Shown piece by piece: positions 16,606-25,933 of a stretch of 64,000 nt of DNA. How positions within the stretch are numbered: position 1 is the first letter of the stretch; every line of letters starts with the position of its first letter. The stretch lies in the NCBI GenBank assembly GCA_029556615.1, contig JAKQDD010000228.1, positions 1-64,000 on the forward strand. Reading direction: 5' to 3'. Origin of the DNA: Verrucomicrobiota bacterium. Lineage in GTDB: Bacteria; Verrucomicrobiota; Verrucomicrobiia; Limisphaerales; J093. The notes beneath the pieces were generated by a model, which saw only the letters and a program-made list of their open reading frames with translations, ran no database searches and had not been told where the DNA came from. A program made the translations under genes and the position numbers.

Positions 16606-18441
16606 ATGAGTTTTCTGGCGCCCATGGCGTTTGCGTTTGCCGCGGCGATTCCGGTGTTGGTGGTGTTTTATTTGTTGAAGCGGAAGCGGGTGGTGAAGTT
16701 GGTTTCGAGCACGCTGTTATGGCAGCGGTTTCTGGCGGAGACCCAGGCGAGCACGCCGTTCCAGAAGCTTCGGCACAACTGGCTGTTGATCCTTCAGATC
16801 CTGCTGGTCATGGCGGTGATCCTGGCGCTGGCCCGGCCGTATTTTTCGGGGAAGGTGGTGGGGGGCAGGCTGTTTGTGGTGATTCTGGACGCCTCGGCCT
16901 CGATGCAATCGCGGGACGAGGAACCGAGCCGGTTCGAGCGGGCGCGGCGCGAGGCGCTCGCGTTTGTCGACAGCCTGCATGCGAGCGACCAGACGGTGTT
17001 GTTGCTTGCGGCGGATCATGCGGAAGTGAAGCAATCGCCGACGACCAGCAAGAGCGCGTTGCGTCGGGCGATCGGGGACTGCCGGGTGTCGGATGCGCCG
17101 ACGCGGCTGGGGGAGGCTTTCAAGCTGGCCCAGCCGCTGGTGAAAGACCGGGCCGACGCTGAGATTCACCTTTACAGCGACGGCGCGGCTTCGGATCTGG
17201 AAGAGTTCGAGCACGAGGGGTTGCGGGTGGTGTTCCACCGGGTGGGCAGCCGTGCCCGGAATGCCGGCGTGGTCTCGTTGGATGTGCGGCCGCACCCGGA
17301 GGATCCTGCGCGGCGGGCGGTATTTGCGGGATTGGCGAACGCCTCGAGCAACCGGGTCGAGACCGAGGTCGAGCTGCGATTCAACGACGGGCTGGTCGAG
17401 ACCCGGTCGGTGGCGATGGAGCCCCGGGAGACGGTGCCGCTGGTGTTTGCGACGTCCCAGGCGGAGAACGGCATTTTCGAGGTTCGGATGACGTTCGAGG
17501 ACGATCTCGAGGCGGACAACCGGGCCTCGGTGGTGAGTCTTCTGCCCGAGCCGGTCGACCTATTGCTGGTCACTCGGGGGAACCGGTATTTGCAGCGGGC
17601 GCTCGTGGCGGCCGGCAACACGCGGGTGGCGGTGGCTTCGGACGTGGCGGACGGGGCGGGGGGCTTTGGGGTGACGGTGGTGGACGACGTTCTGCCGGCG
17701 GCCTGGCCGTCGAATAACGTGCTGGCGGTGAGGACGGTTCCGCCCGGCGCGATCGAGATCACGGGGCGGCAGGAGGTGCCGGCGATTGTGGACTGGATGA
17801 CCACGCATCCGCTGTTGCGGTCGGTGGGTCTGGACAATGTGCAGATTGACGAGGCGCTGGTGGCGCTGCCGCCGCCGTGGGCAACGGCGGTGGTCGAGGC
17901 ACCCGGCGCGCCGCTGATTCTGGCGGGCGAATTCGGGAGGCAGCGGGTGGTCTGGATTGCGTTCGACCTGCTGCAGAGCAGTTGGCCCCTGCGCGTGTCG
18001 TTTCCAATGTTCATCGCGAACGCGGTGGACTGGTTAAACCCGGCCACCGCCCGTCGCGCCGAGCTGCTGGTGCCGGCGGGGAGCCCGCTTCGGTGGCAGG
18101 CGCCGGCGGACGTCACGAACGCGACGGTTCGGTTGCCCGATGGGAGCGAGCGTGTCGTGCCTGTCGCGGCCGGGAGCGGGGTGGTGGTATTTGGCGACAC
18201 GGGGCGCCGGGGCGTCTATCAGCTGCAGGCAGGGACGAATGCGGTGACGTTCTGCGTGAACCTGCTGGATGCGCGGGAGACAGACACGGCGCCGCAGTCG
18301 GAGTTGCGGTTTGGCCGGTATGCCCGTGTGGTGGCGGGGGCGGACCGGCGGGCGAGTCTCGAGCTGTGGCGCTGGCTGGCGTTGGCGGGGCTGGTGGTTT
18401 GTTTTGGCGAATGGTGGTTTTACCACCGCCGAACTGCATGA
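16606..18441 (+). CDS. BatA-type VWA membrane protein
   Basis: The 611-residue protein has an N-terminal BatA domain with two spans (about 8-24 and 59-77), then a VWA domain with a complete MIDAS start DASAS (95-99) and a following TRLGEAF segment carrying the conserved Thr. A long beta-rich extracytoplasmic region follows, and a final span lies near the C terminus before YHRRTA. The start at 16606 was chosen because GGGGAGG precedes it and the membrane domain begins at once; the longer frame from 16531 looks non-coding. BatA proteins in other phyla are linked to envelope integrity. Its stop overlaps the next ATG (ATGA). Confidence 0.88.
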   Translation: MSFLAPMAFAFAAAIPVLVVFYLLKRKRVVKLVSSTLLWQRFLAETQASTPFQKLRHNWLLILQILLVMAVILALARPYFSGKVVGGRLFVVILDASASMQSRDEEPSRFERARREALAFVDSLHASDQTVLLLAADHAEVKQSPTTSKSALRRAIGDCRVSDAPTRLGEAFKLAQPLVKDRADAEIHLYSDGAASDLEEFEHEGLRVVFHRVGSRARNAGVVSLDVRPHPEDPARRAVFAGLANASSNRVETEVELRFNDGLVETRSVAMEPRETVPLVFATSQAENGIFEVRMTFEDDLEADNRASVVSLLPEPVDLLLVTRGNRYLQRALVAAGNTRVAVASDVADGAGGFGVTVVDDVLPAAWPSNNVLAVRTVPPGAIEITGRQEVPAIVDWMTTHPLLRSVGLDNVQIDEALVALPPPWATAVVEAPGAPLILAGEFGRQRVVWIAFDLLQSSWPLRVSFPMFIANAVDWLNPATARRAELLVPAGSPLRWQAPADVTNATVRLPDGSERVVPVAAGSGVVVFGDTGRRGVYQLQAGTNAVTFCVNLLDARETDTAPQSELRFGRYARVVAGADRRASLELWRWLALAGLVVCFGEWWFYHRRTA

Positions 18442-19379
18442 AACGACTGTATCGACGATGGAAGGCGGCCTGGGTGCTGATGACAGTGCTGGCCGGGATG
18501 GCGCTGGGGTCTGGGGCGCGGGCTGGGGAACGGGCGGTGGTGCTGTACTGTGCTCAGGATCCGGTGTATGCGGGCCCGATCCTGGCCGAGTTCACCCGGC
18601 AGAGCGGGATCCGGGTATTGCCGGTGTACGACAGCGAGGCGGTGAAGACGGTGGGCCTTGCGAACCGGTTGCTGGCCGAGCAGGCGCATCCGCGCTGCGA
18701 CGTCTTTTGGGGGAACGAGGAGCTCCGGACGCGGCAATTGGCGGCGCGCGGCGTGTTTCGGTTGACGAACGGTTGGGCTGCGATGGGGAGTCGGAGTCGA
18801 CGACTGATCGTGAACACGAACTCTCTGCCGCTGGCGCTGGCGCCGGCGTCGTGGCTCGAGCTGACGAACAGCCGGTGGCAGGGCCGTTTGGCTTTGGCGT
18901 ATCCGCTGTTTGGGACCACGGCGACGCATTTTCTGGCGTTGCGACAGCACTGGGGGCCGGCTGGCTGGGAGGCCTGGTGCCGGGCGTTGCAGGCGAATCG
19001 ACCGCTGTTGGTCGATGGCAATTCGATTGTGGCCCGGTTGGTGGCGAAGGGAGAGGCCTGGGTGGGGCTGACGGATTCGGACGACATTGCGGTGCAGCAG
19101 CGTGAGGGCAAGCCGGTGGCGGCCCTGCCGTTGACGGCGGAGTCCCTGCTGATTCCGAACACCGTGGCGGTGATCCGGGGGGCGCCGCATCCGGCCGAGG
19201 CGGAGGCGTTGTATCGGTACCTCCAGACCGAGGATTGCGTGAAGAGGCTGGTGCACGTTGACGCGCTCGAGTCCATCGTGGCGCGACCGGGTCAGAAGAC
19301 GCTCGAGCCCGACTGGGACGTTCTGTTATCCGAGCTCGAGCCGGCGACGGATCGTCTTCGGAGCCTGTTTCTCCGATGA
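18438..19379 (+). CDS. ferric-type extracellular solute-binding protein
   Basis: The product is 313 residues with a signal peptide (LMTVLAGMALGSGARA). The mature part reads VVLYCAQDPVYAGPILAEFTRQSGIRV, the standard opening of Fbp/FutA-like binding proteins. Later segments, WGNEELRTRQLAARG, AYPLFGTTATHFLAL and GLTDSDDIAVQQREGKPV, fit the same class. Family members carry iron(III) or other small anions and organics to an ABC permease. It overlaps the BatA-like gene by four bases and precedes the permease gene after 36 bases. No transporter ATPase is encoded nearby. Confidence 0.87.
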   Translation: MKRLYRRWKAAWVLMTVLAGMALGSGARAGERAVVLYCAQDPVYAGPILAEFTRQSGIRVLPVYDSEAVKTVGLANRLLAEQAHPRCDVFWGNEELRTRQLAARGVFRLTNGWAAMGSRSRRLIVNTNSLPLALAPASWLELTNSRWQGRLALAYPLFGTTATHFLALRQHWGPAGWEAWCRALQANRPLLVDGNSIVARLVAKGEAWVGLTDSDDIAVQQREGKPVAALPLTAESLLIPNTVAVIRGAPHPAEAEALYRYLQTEDCVKRLVHVDALESIVARPGQKTLEPDWDVLLSELEPATDRLRSLFLR

Positions 19380-19415
19380 CCGGCGGGGTGTGATGGGTGA
19401 TGGGGGCGGGCACTG

Positions 19416-21800
19416 ATGAACTGGGCACTGCTATTCAACAGTCTGATGGTGAGCAACGCGGCGGCGTTGCTGGCGGTCGGTCTGGGGCTGGCGGTGGCCT
19501 TGGCGCTGGCCGGGGTGGGGGCGCGCTGGCGCGGGTTGGGATTGGCGGCGGCGGCGGTGGCGCTGGCGCTGCCGCCGTTTCTGGCGGTGAACGCCTGGAT
19601 TGACCTGCTGGGGAGGGCGGGTGCGTGGCGTTCGTGGCTGCCGTTGGACATCTACTCACCGGCCGGCGTGGTGGGGCTCTTGGCGCTGTGGCTTTGGCCG
19701 ATCCCGCTCTTTGCGGCGATGGGCTCCTGGCGGCGGTTGCAGGCGGTGCACCTCGAGGTCGAGCCGCAGCTGAAGGGCGTCACGCTGGTCCGCAGTCTGC
19801 TGCTTCCCGCGGCGCAGCCGGCTCTGGATCAGGCGGCGCTTCTCTGTTTCGTGCTGGCGCTCGGGAATTTTGCAGTGCCGGCGATACTGCAGGTGCGGGT
19901 GTATCCGGCGGAGATCTGGGTCCAGTTCAACACCACGTTTGACTATGGGGCGGCGGCGGTGACGAGTTGGCCGCTCTGGGTGGCGCCGCTGGTGCTGGTG
20001 TGTTGGCTGCGGCGGGAATCGATTGCGTGGCCTGGGGGGGAAGGGATCGCGGCGGGGTTATGGCGGCGTCGTTTGGGACGGGCATGGCACTCGATGGTCT
20101 GGGCGGCCACGGGTTGGGTTCTTGGGTTGGCGCTGTGTGTGCCGCTGGTTCAGTTGGTGGGAACGGCGGGGACGTGGCGGGAGCTGGGCGCGGCGCTGGG
20201 TGCGGGTCGGGGGGCGATGGTGGCGTCGGTCGAGCTCGCGGCGGGGGCGGCGACGGTGGCGATGGGGATTGGGCTGGCGACGTGGCGGTTGCGGGCCGGC
20301 GGGCTGCTGTGGGTGACGTTCCTGGTGCCAGGGATTCTGCTGGGGCTGGCTTTGGTGTACCTGGTCAATCGGACGCCGTTGGCGGCGATTCCCCCGAGCC
20401 TGGGGGTGGCGATCGGGTCGCTGGCGCTGCGGTATGCGGCGGTGAGCCGGCATTGTGTGCAAGCGGCGAGGAGCGGGGTGGATCACGGGCTTCGGGACGT
20501 GGCGCGGCTGGATGGGGCGAACGTCTGGCAGCGGTGGCGGCATGTCGAGTGGCCGCAGGCGGGGTGGCCGCTGCTGGCGGGGTGGTATGTGGTGTACCTG
20601 CTGTGTCTGTGGGACGTCGAGACCCTGGTGTTGCTGGTGCCGCCCGGAGGAGAGACGCTGGCGTTGCGGGTGTTTAATCTCCTGCACTATGGCCATCACG
20701 GACAGGTGAACGCGCTCTGTCTCCTGCTGCTGGGGCTGGCGGTGGCGCCGCTGGCGGCTGCGGGTTTGGTGCGGGCGGCATGGTGTTGGGTGCGCCGGCG
20801 CGGGATGGAGGGGGCAGCGGCAGCGGGCCTTGGCGGCATGGTCGTGGTGGCCTTGGGGGCGGCCGGGTGCGGTCCGGCGCCGAGCGGGCGCCAACCGGTG
20901 GCGAGCCAGCTGTTCAGCCATGTCGAGGTGATTGGCACGCGGGGGGCCGGGCCGGGCCAATTCAACAAGCCGCGGTCGGTGGCGGTGGATGCGGAGGACA
21001 ACGTGTACGTGGTGGACTTGACGGGTCGGGTGCAGAAGTTCTCGCCGCGGGGGGAGTATCTTCTGGCCTGGCAGATGCACGAGACGGATCTGGGAAAGCC
21101 CAAGGGGATGGCGTGTGACCGGGCGGGTCGGATCGTGGTGATTGAGCCGCACTACTCGAAGGTGAACCACTTCACGGCGGAGGGCCAACTGGCGTTGGCC
21201 TGGGGCCGGCACGGGACGAATGCGGGCGAGCTGGCCTTTCCGCGGTCGGTGGCGGTGGATTCGGGCGGGGACCTCTGGGTGAGCGAGTACGGGGTGGTCG
21301 ACCGGGTCCAGCGATTCAGCGCCGACGGGAGCCGGTATTTCGAGGGGATTGGTCATTTCGGGGGTGGGCTTGGCGAGTTGAACCGGCCGGAGGGTCTGGG
21401 AATTGACGCGCAGGACCGGCTGTATGTGGCGGATTCGTGCAACCACCGGATCCAGGTGTACGATCCGGCGGGCGGTTGGGTGCGGTCCTTCGGCTCGGCC
21501 GGTTCGGGACGTGGGGAACTGAGCTATCCGTACGATGTCCGGGTTGACGCGGAGGGGCACCGGTTTGTCTGCGAGTTCGGGAACAGTCGGGTGCAGGTCT
21601 TTGATGCCCGGGATCAGGTCCTCGAGGTGATCGGCGGGCCGGGGAGCGCGCCCGGCCGGTTCAACAATCCCTGGAGCCTTTGCCTGAATTCAGCGGGGGA
21701 CTTGTACGTGGCGGATGCCAACAACCACCGGGTGCAGAAGTTCCTGCGGCGTGCGGGGACACACCCGGCGGGGGCGACGGGTTCCGGGCGTTCGGGGTGA
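19416..21800 (+). CDS. binding-protein-dependent permease fused to NHL beta-propeller
   Basis: The frame encodes 794 residues. About 1-460 form a long permease with two inner-membrane modules, each with an EAA-like loop (EVEPQLKGVTLVRSLLLPAAQP and the DVARLDGANVWQRWRHVEWP region), as in FbpB-type two-module iron permeases. From about 490 to 775 there are six or so NHL repeats (FNKPRSVAVDAEDNVYV, FNNPWSLCLNSAGDLYV). Between the halves lies VVVALGAAGCGPAPSG, which looks like a lipoprotein signal with Cys485. Met464 (base 20805) could therefore start a separate lipoprotein, but no stop and no good ribosome binding site separates the parts. The stop overlaps the next start (TGATG). Confidence 0.82.
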   Translation: MNWALLFNSLMVSNAAALLAVGLGLAVALALAGVGARWRGLGLAAAAVALALPPFLAVNAWIDLLGRAGAWRSWLPLDIYSPAGVVGLLALWLWPIPLFAAMGSWRRLQAVHLEVEPQLKGVTLVRSLLLPAAQPALDQAALLCFVLALGNFAVPAILQVRVYPAEIWVQFNTTFDYGAAAVTSWPLWVAPLVLVCWLRRESIAWPGGEGIAAGLWRRRLGRAWHSMVWAATGWVLGLALCVPLVQLVGTAGTWRELGAALGAGRGAMVASVELAAGAATVAMGIGLATWRLRAGGLLWVTFLVPGILLGLALVYLVNRTPLAAIPPSLGVAIGSLALRYAAVSRHCVQAARSGVDHGLRDVARLDGANVWQRWRHVEWPQAGWPLLAGWYVVYLLCLWDVETLVLLVPPGGETLALRVFNLLHYGHHGQVNALCLLLLGLAVAPLAAAGLVRAAWCWVRRRGMEGAAAAGLGGMVVVALGAAGCGPAPSGRQPVASQLFSHVEVIGTRGAGPGQFNKPRSVAVDAEDNVYVVDLTGRVQKFSPRGEYLLAWQMHETDLGKPKGMACDRAGRIVVIEPHYSKVNHFTAEGQLALAWGRHGTNAGELAFPRSVAVDSGGDLWVSEYGVVDRVQRFSADGSRYFEGIGHFGGGLGELNRPEGLGIDAQDRLYVADSCNHRIQVYDPAGGWVRSFGSAGSGRGELSYPYDVRVDAEGHRFVCEFGNSRVQVFDARDQVLEVIGGPGSAPGRFNNPWSLCLNSAGDLYVADANNHRVQKFLRRAGTHPAGATGSGRSG

Positions 21801-24712
21801 TGCGTATGCCTGTGCAATTCACGCATCCTGGCTGGTTGTTGTTGCTGCCGGTGGCGCTGGCCTGGGCGATAGGCTGGGCGCGGGCGACGTACGTGCAGGT
21901 CGGGCCGGTGCGGCGGCGGGTGGCGTTGGGGCTGCGATTGCTGGTGAGCACGGCGCTGGTGTTGGCCCTGGCGGGCATCCAATGGAAACGGCCGATCGAG
22001 GGGATGAACGTCTATTTCCTCCTGGACCGTTCGGACAGCGTGCCCTCGGAGCAGCAGGAGCGGGCGCGGGAGTATGTGAACGAGGCGTCGGCACGGAAGC
22101 GGGTGGTGGACCGTGGCGGGGTGATTGTGTTTGGCACGGATGCGGCCATCGAGATCACGCCCAACACGAAGGTGGACGTGCCGAAGATCCACGCCGTGGT
22201 GGGGACAGAGCGGACGGATTTGGCGGGGGCGCTGCGGCTCGGCACGGCGGCCTTTCCGGAGACCGGCCAGAAGCGTCTGGTGCTGGTATCCGACGGCAAC
22301 GAGAATGTCGGGGACGCGCTCGGGGCGGTGGCGGCCGCCGGGGCGCTGGGGGTGACGATCGACGTCCTGCCGCAGGGCGTGGTGCGGGGCGGGGACGTGA
22401 GCATTCAGAAGGTGGTTGTGCCGGGGACGGTGAAAGAGGGGCAGACGTTCGACGTGAAGATCTTCGCCCAGAGCGACACGCAGCGCACGGGGGCGTTGCG
22501 GTTGTTTCGGAATGACCAGTACCTGGGCGAGCAATCCCTGGAGCTGGGGTCGGGCAAGAACCTGTTTACGCTGCCGCAGACCCTGACGGAGCCGGGCTTC
22601 TACAGCTACGATGTGCAGCTCGAGTCGGCCGGCGACGCGGTGCCGCAGAACAACCGGTCGAGCACGTTCACGAGCGTTCGCGGCGATCCCCGGGTGCTGG
22701 TGGTGGCGAGCGAGCCGGATCAGGAGGGCCCCCTGGTTCGCGCGCTCGAGGACTCGAGATTGCGGCCGAAGCTGACCGACGTGGCGGGGTTTCCGGGGAC
22801 GCTGGCGGAGATGGACGCTTTTGACGCGGTTTTCCTGTGCAACGTGTCGGCAGGGGACCTGGGACAGGAGGCGATGCGGCGTCTCGAGAGTGCGGTGCGG
22901 GATTTTGGGGTGGGGCTGGTGTGTGTGGGCGGGGACCAGACCTATGCTGCCGGGGGTTACCGGAACACGCCGCTCGAGACGGTGCTTCCGGTCGAGATGG
23001 AATTGAGCAGCAAGAAGGTGCTGCCGAGCGGGGCGGTGGTGCTGATCATGCACGGGATGGAGTTCAACGATGGCAATCAGGTGGCGCGTTTGTGTGCGCA
23101 GGGGGTGCTCGACGCCCTCGGGCCGCAGGACGAGTTGGGGGTGGTTCTGTGGGATGGCCAGGACCGCTGGCTGTTTCCGCTGTCGGCCGTGGGCGACAAG
23201 AAGGAGAAGGGCCGGATGATCGCCGGGATGAACCAGGGGGATCTGCCGACCTTCCAGCATGTGATGGAGATGGCCCACCTGGGGGACGCGACGCACCCGG
23301 GCCTGAAGCAATCGAAGGCGAATCTCCGGCACATGATTGTGTTCAGCGACGGCGATCCGGCGGCGCCGACCGACAGCCTGATGCAGGCGATTGTCGGCGA
23401 CAGGATCACGGTCAGCACGGTCCTGATCTCGGGGCATGCGGGGCCGGACACCATGATTCGGATTGCGGACCAGGGCCGGGGCCGTTTCTACGACGTGCGG
23501 GATCCGAAGGATCTGCCCCAGATCTTCCTGAAGGAAGCAATGGTGATTTTGAAATCGGCGATCTTCGAGGAGCCGTTTCTGCCGCAGGTTGTGGCTCCGA
23601 GCGAGATCCTGCAGGGCATCAGCGGCCAGGAGTTGCCGCTGCTGCGGGGCTACGTTTGCACGATGCCCAAGGGGCGCGCCGAGACGCCGGTCGTGTCGGA
23701 CAAGGGGGACCCGATTCTGGCGCATTGGCAGTTTGGCCTGGGTCGGGCGGTGGCGTTTACGTCCGATGCGCGGGCGAAGTGGGGCAGTGAATGGGTGAGT
23801 TGGGGCAAGTACCGCCAGTTTTGGTCGCAGGTGGGGCGTTGGGCGCTGCGGCGGTTGGACCTGTCGGATTTGAACGCGGAGGTTGCGGTCGAGAAAGGGG
23901 AGGGGGTCCTGACGGTCGAGGCGGTGGACGCGGAGGGGAACTACCGGAACTTTGTCGATCTGCGGGCGGTTGCGGTGAGTCCGAAGGGCGAACGCCAGTC
24001 CCTGCGTCTGGCGCAGACCGGGCCGGGGCGGTATGAGGTGCGGTTTCCCACGCGCGACGTGGGGACGTACCTGATCAACCTCATGGAGTATCAGGGCGGC
24101 CAGCTGAAGTCCTCCCAGGCGGTCGGGGCGAGCATCAGCTATTCGCCGGAATTCAACGCGTCGGCGCCCAACCTCGGTCTGTTGCAGCGGATCGCGGAGG
24201 CCGGGGGCGGCCGGATGTTGGCGTCGGGTGTGGGGGAGGTGCCGTCGGCGAATCCATTTGACCACGATCGCCAGCGGACGTTCCAGCCCCAGGACTTGTG
24301 GGAATGGCTGTTGCGGTGGGCGCTTCTGATCTTCGTGGCGGATGTGGCGGTCCGGAGGATCGACCTCGACAAGGCCGAGTGGCTGAAGGCGACGGCGACG
24401 CTGCGGCGCTGGGTCTTTTTCTGGCGCACGGCGCGGCGTCCGGCCGAGGCGGACGAATCCCTGGCGGCGCTGCTGGCCAGGCGGGAACAGGTTCGTTCCC
24501 GGCACACGCCGGCGCCTGCCGGGGGCCGGCCCGACTTGCCACAGCCCAAGGAGACTGGCGTTGCGCGGCCGGTGGCACCACCCGCAGCGGGCGCTCCGGC
24601 GGCGGGTTCGGTTCCCCAACCGGAGGCGCCGGAGGCCCCTGCAGACCGGACGGCGACCACCGATCGGTTGCTGGCGGCGAAGCGTCGTGCCACGCGCCGG
24701 TTGGATTCGTGA
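21800..24712 (+). CDS. large VWA / glutamine-amidotransferase-like membrane protein
   Basis: The 970-residue protein has two N-terminal spans (about 11-28 and 43-60), then a VWA domain with MIDAS start DRSDS (76-80) and a beta-sandwich region. A class I glutamine-amidotransferase-like segment follows (LVVASEPDQEGPLVRAL, later AVFLCNVSAGDL and VGLVCVGGDQTYAAGGY), then a second VWA-like region (MHGMEFNDGNQVAR ... HMIVFSDGD). The last span lies near residue 850 and is followed by a Pro/Ala-rich tail. Such proteins end MoxR/BatA loci in Verrucomicrobiota and Planctomycetota. Amidotransferase chemistry is doubtful because no clear catalytic Cys triad is seen. The start overlaps the preceding stop. 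Confidence 0.85.
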   Translation: MRMPVQFTHPGWLLLLPVALAWAIGWARATYVQVGPVRRRVALGLRLLVSTALVLALAGIQWKRPIEGMNVYFLLDRSDSVPSEQQERAREYVNEASARKRVVDRGGVIVFGTDAAIEITPNTKVDVPKIHAVVGTERTDLAGALRLGTAAFPETGQKRLVLVSDGNENVGDALGAVAAAGALGVTIDVLPQGVVRGGDVSIQKVVVPGTVKEGQTFDVKIFAQSDTQRTGALRLFRNDQYLGEQSLELGSGKNLFTLPQTLTEPGFYSYDVQLESAGDAVPQNNRSSTFTSVRGDPRVLVVASEPDQEGPLVRALEDSRLRPKLTDVAGFPGTLAEMDAFDAVFLCNVSAGDLGQEAMRRLESAVRDFGVGLVCVGGDQTYAAGGYRNTPLETVLPVEMELSSKKVLPSGAVVLIMHGMEFNDGNQVARLCAQGVLDALGPQDELGVVLWDGQDRWLFPLSAVGDKKEKGRMIAGMNQGDLPTFQHVMEMAHLGDATHPGLKQSKANLRHMIVFSDGDPAAPTDSLMQAIVGDRITVSTVLISGHAGPDTMIRIADQGRGRFYDVRDPKDLPQIFLKEAMVILKSAIFEEPFLPQVVAPSEILQGISGQELPLLRGYVCTMPKGRAETPVVSDKGDPILAHWQFGLGRAVAFTSDARAKWGSEWVSWGKYRQFWSQVGRWALRRLDLSDLNAEVAVEKGEGVLTVEAVDAEGNYRNFVDLRAVAVSPKGERQSLRLAQTGPGRYEVRFPTRDVGTYLINLMEYQGGQLKSSQAVGASISYSPEFNASAPNLGLLQRIAEAGGGRMLASGVGEVPSANPFDHDRQRTFQPQDLWEWLLRWALLIFVADVAVRRIDLDKAEWLKATATLRRWVFFWRTARRPAEADESLAALLARREQVRSRHTPAPAGGRPDLPQPKETGVARPVAPPAAGAPAAGSVPQPEAPEAPADRTATTDRLLAAKRRATRRLDS

Positions 24713-24840
24713 GCTCAGAAAAAGCGTTGCAGGCGCGGGGTGGGTTATGGCTTGATTTGCGGGTGGGCTCAAAGGCGGGTGCCGCTGTGCGGAGGACCCG
24801 CAGGATGAGGTGATGGATTATTGGAGCGCACGGGCACGGA

Positions 24841-25119
24841 GTGAACCGAAGACGGATCCATGTTCTTTACACGGGGCGGGTGCAGGGCGTGGGTTTCCGG
24901 TACACGGTGAAGACGGTGGCGCGGGGTTATGAAGTGGTCGGGGTGGTGCGGAACCTGCTTGATGGTCGGGTGGAGCTGGAAGCTGAAGGGGAAGCCGATG
25001 AGCTCGAGGCGTTTCTTGTGGCGATTCGGGAGTCGGGGGTGGGGGGCCTGGTGCGGCATGAGGAGACTCGATGGGAAGCGGCCCGTGGGGGGCTGCGGGG
25101 TTTTGAGATTGCAGGGTGA
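24841..25119 (+). CDS. acyP: acylphosphatase
   Basis: This small enzyme of 92 residues hydrolyses acyl phosphates. Signature [14 protein letters not shown] carries the catalytic Arg20, and [11 protein letters not shown] carries the catalytic Asn38. Start is GTG at 24841, because no ATG precedes the [15 protein letters not shown] core. It stands 128 bases after the MoxR/BatA locus and 15 bases before a metallophosphoesterase gene with which it is probably transcribed. Confidence 0.94.
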   Translation: MNRRRIHVLYTGRVQGVGFRYTVKTVARGYEVVGVVRNLLDGRVELEAEGEADELEAFLVAIRESGVGGLVRHEETRWEAARGGLRGFEIAG

Positions 25120-25134
25120 CAGTTGGGAGTCTTG

Positions 25135-25857
25135 ATGAAGTTTGCGATCATAGCGGACATTCACGCGAACCTGGAGGCGTTGCAGGTGGTTTTGGCGGAT
25201 GCCAAGGCCCAGCAGGCCACCCATTACGCCTGCGTGGGGGACGTGGTCGGTTACTGTGCGAATCCGAAGGAGTGTCTCGACATCATTCGCGCCTCGGGCA
25301 TGCCGTGCGTCAAGGGGAACCACGACGAGTACTGTTCGATGGACGAGGCGCTCGAGGGGTTCAATCCCCATGCCGCCGAGGCGGTGCAATGGACGCGGAA
25401 CCAACTGACCGAGGACGACCGGAAGTGGCTGCGCGACCTCAAGTACGTGCGGTTGGTGGCGAGTTTCTGCATTGTCCATGCGACGCTCGACGTGCCGCAG
25501 CGCTGGGGGTATGTCTTCGACAAACTGGCTGCCGCCGCCAGTTTCAGCTATCAGAACACGAGCCTGTGCTTCTTCGGCCACACCCATGTGCCGATGGCGT
25601 TCATCCGGGACAGCGTCGTGCGGGGCGGCACCTACTCGAAGTTCCGGGTCGAGCCGGGCAAGAAGTACTTCGTGAATGTCGGGAGCGTCGGCCAGTCGCG
25701 GGACGGGGTGCCGAAGGCCACCTACGTGATCTACGACATGAACGAGGGCAGCGTCGAACTGCGCCGTCTCGACTACGACATGGAGAAGACCCAGGCGAAG
25801 ATCCTCGCCGCAGGACTTCCCCGGCGTCTGGCGGATCGCCTGGGCGAAGGACGCTAG
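25135..25857 (+). CDS. metallophosphoesterase, YfcE/MJ0936-like
   Basis: The 240-residue protein carries the full calcineurin-like metal site: IIADIHANLEAL (Asp8, His10), GDVVGYCANP, CVKGNHDEY, VHATLD and FFGHTHVPM. Proteins of this type hydrolyse phosphodiesters in the cytoplasm. The preferred start is ATG at 25135 with GGGAG eight bases upstream; a TTG at 25123 in the same frame is less likely. The C terminus is helical and charged. Confidence 0.92.
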   Translation: MKFAIIADIHANLEALQVVLADAKAQQATHYACVGDVVGYCANPKECLDIIRASGMPCVKGNHDEYCSMDEALEGFNPHAAEAVQWTRNQLTEDDRKWLRDLKYVRLVASFCIVHATLDVPQRWGYVFDKLAAAASFSYQNTSLCFFGHTHVPMAFIRDSVVRGGTYSKFRVEPGKKYFVNVGSVGQSRDGVPKATYVIYDMNEGSVELRRLDYDMEKTQAKILAAGLPRRLADRLGEGR

Positions 25858-25911
25858 GGGCGGGTGGGCACTGACATCAGGGTTTAATGAGCCCGGGGAC
25901 TCGACTGGGTT

Positions 25912-25926
25912 CGAGGCGGCGCCTCG
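25912..25926. repeat. short hairpin before the heptosyltransferase gene
   Basis: CGAGGC-GGC-GCCTCG is a perfect 6-bp stem with a 3-nt loop ending seven bases before the ATG at 25934, where it could affect translation start. It resembles the GAGGCGCGCCTC palindromes at 1999 and 45881. Confidence 0.35.
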
Positions 25927-25933
25927 CCAGGGT

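Noticed and set aside
17877-18437. Upstream extension of the binding-protein frame
   Set aside because: It lies inside the BatA-like gene in another frame. The signal peptide begins at 18438.
21614-24772. 1052-codon open frame on the minus strand
   Set aside because: It is antisense to the VWA/amidotransferase-like gene, rich in Arg, His and Pro, and has no domain pattern. In GC-rich DNA such frames arise opposite real genes.
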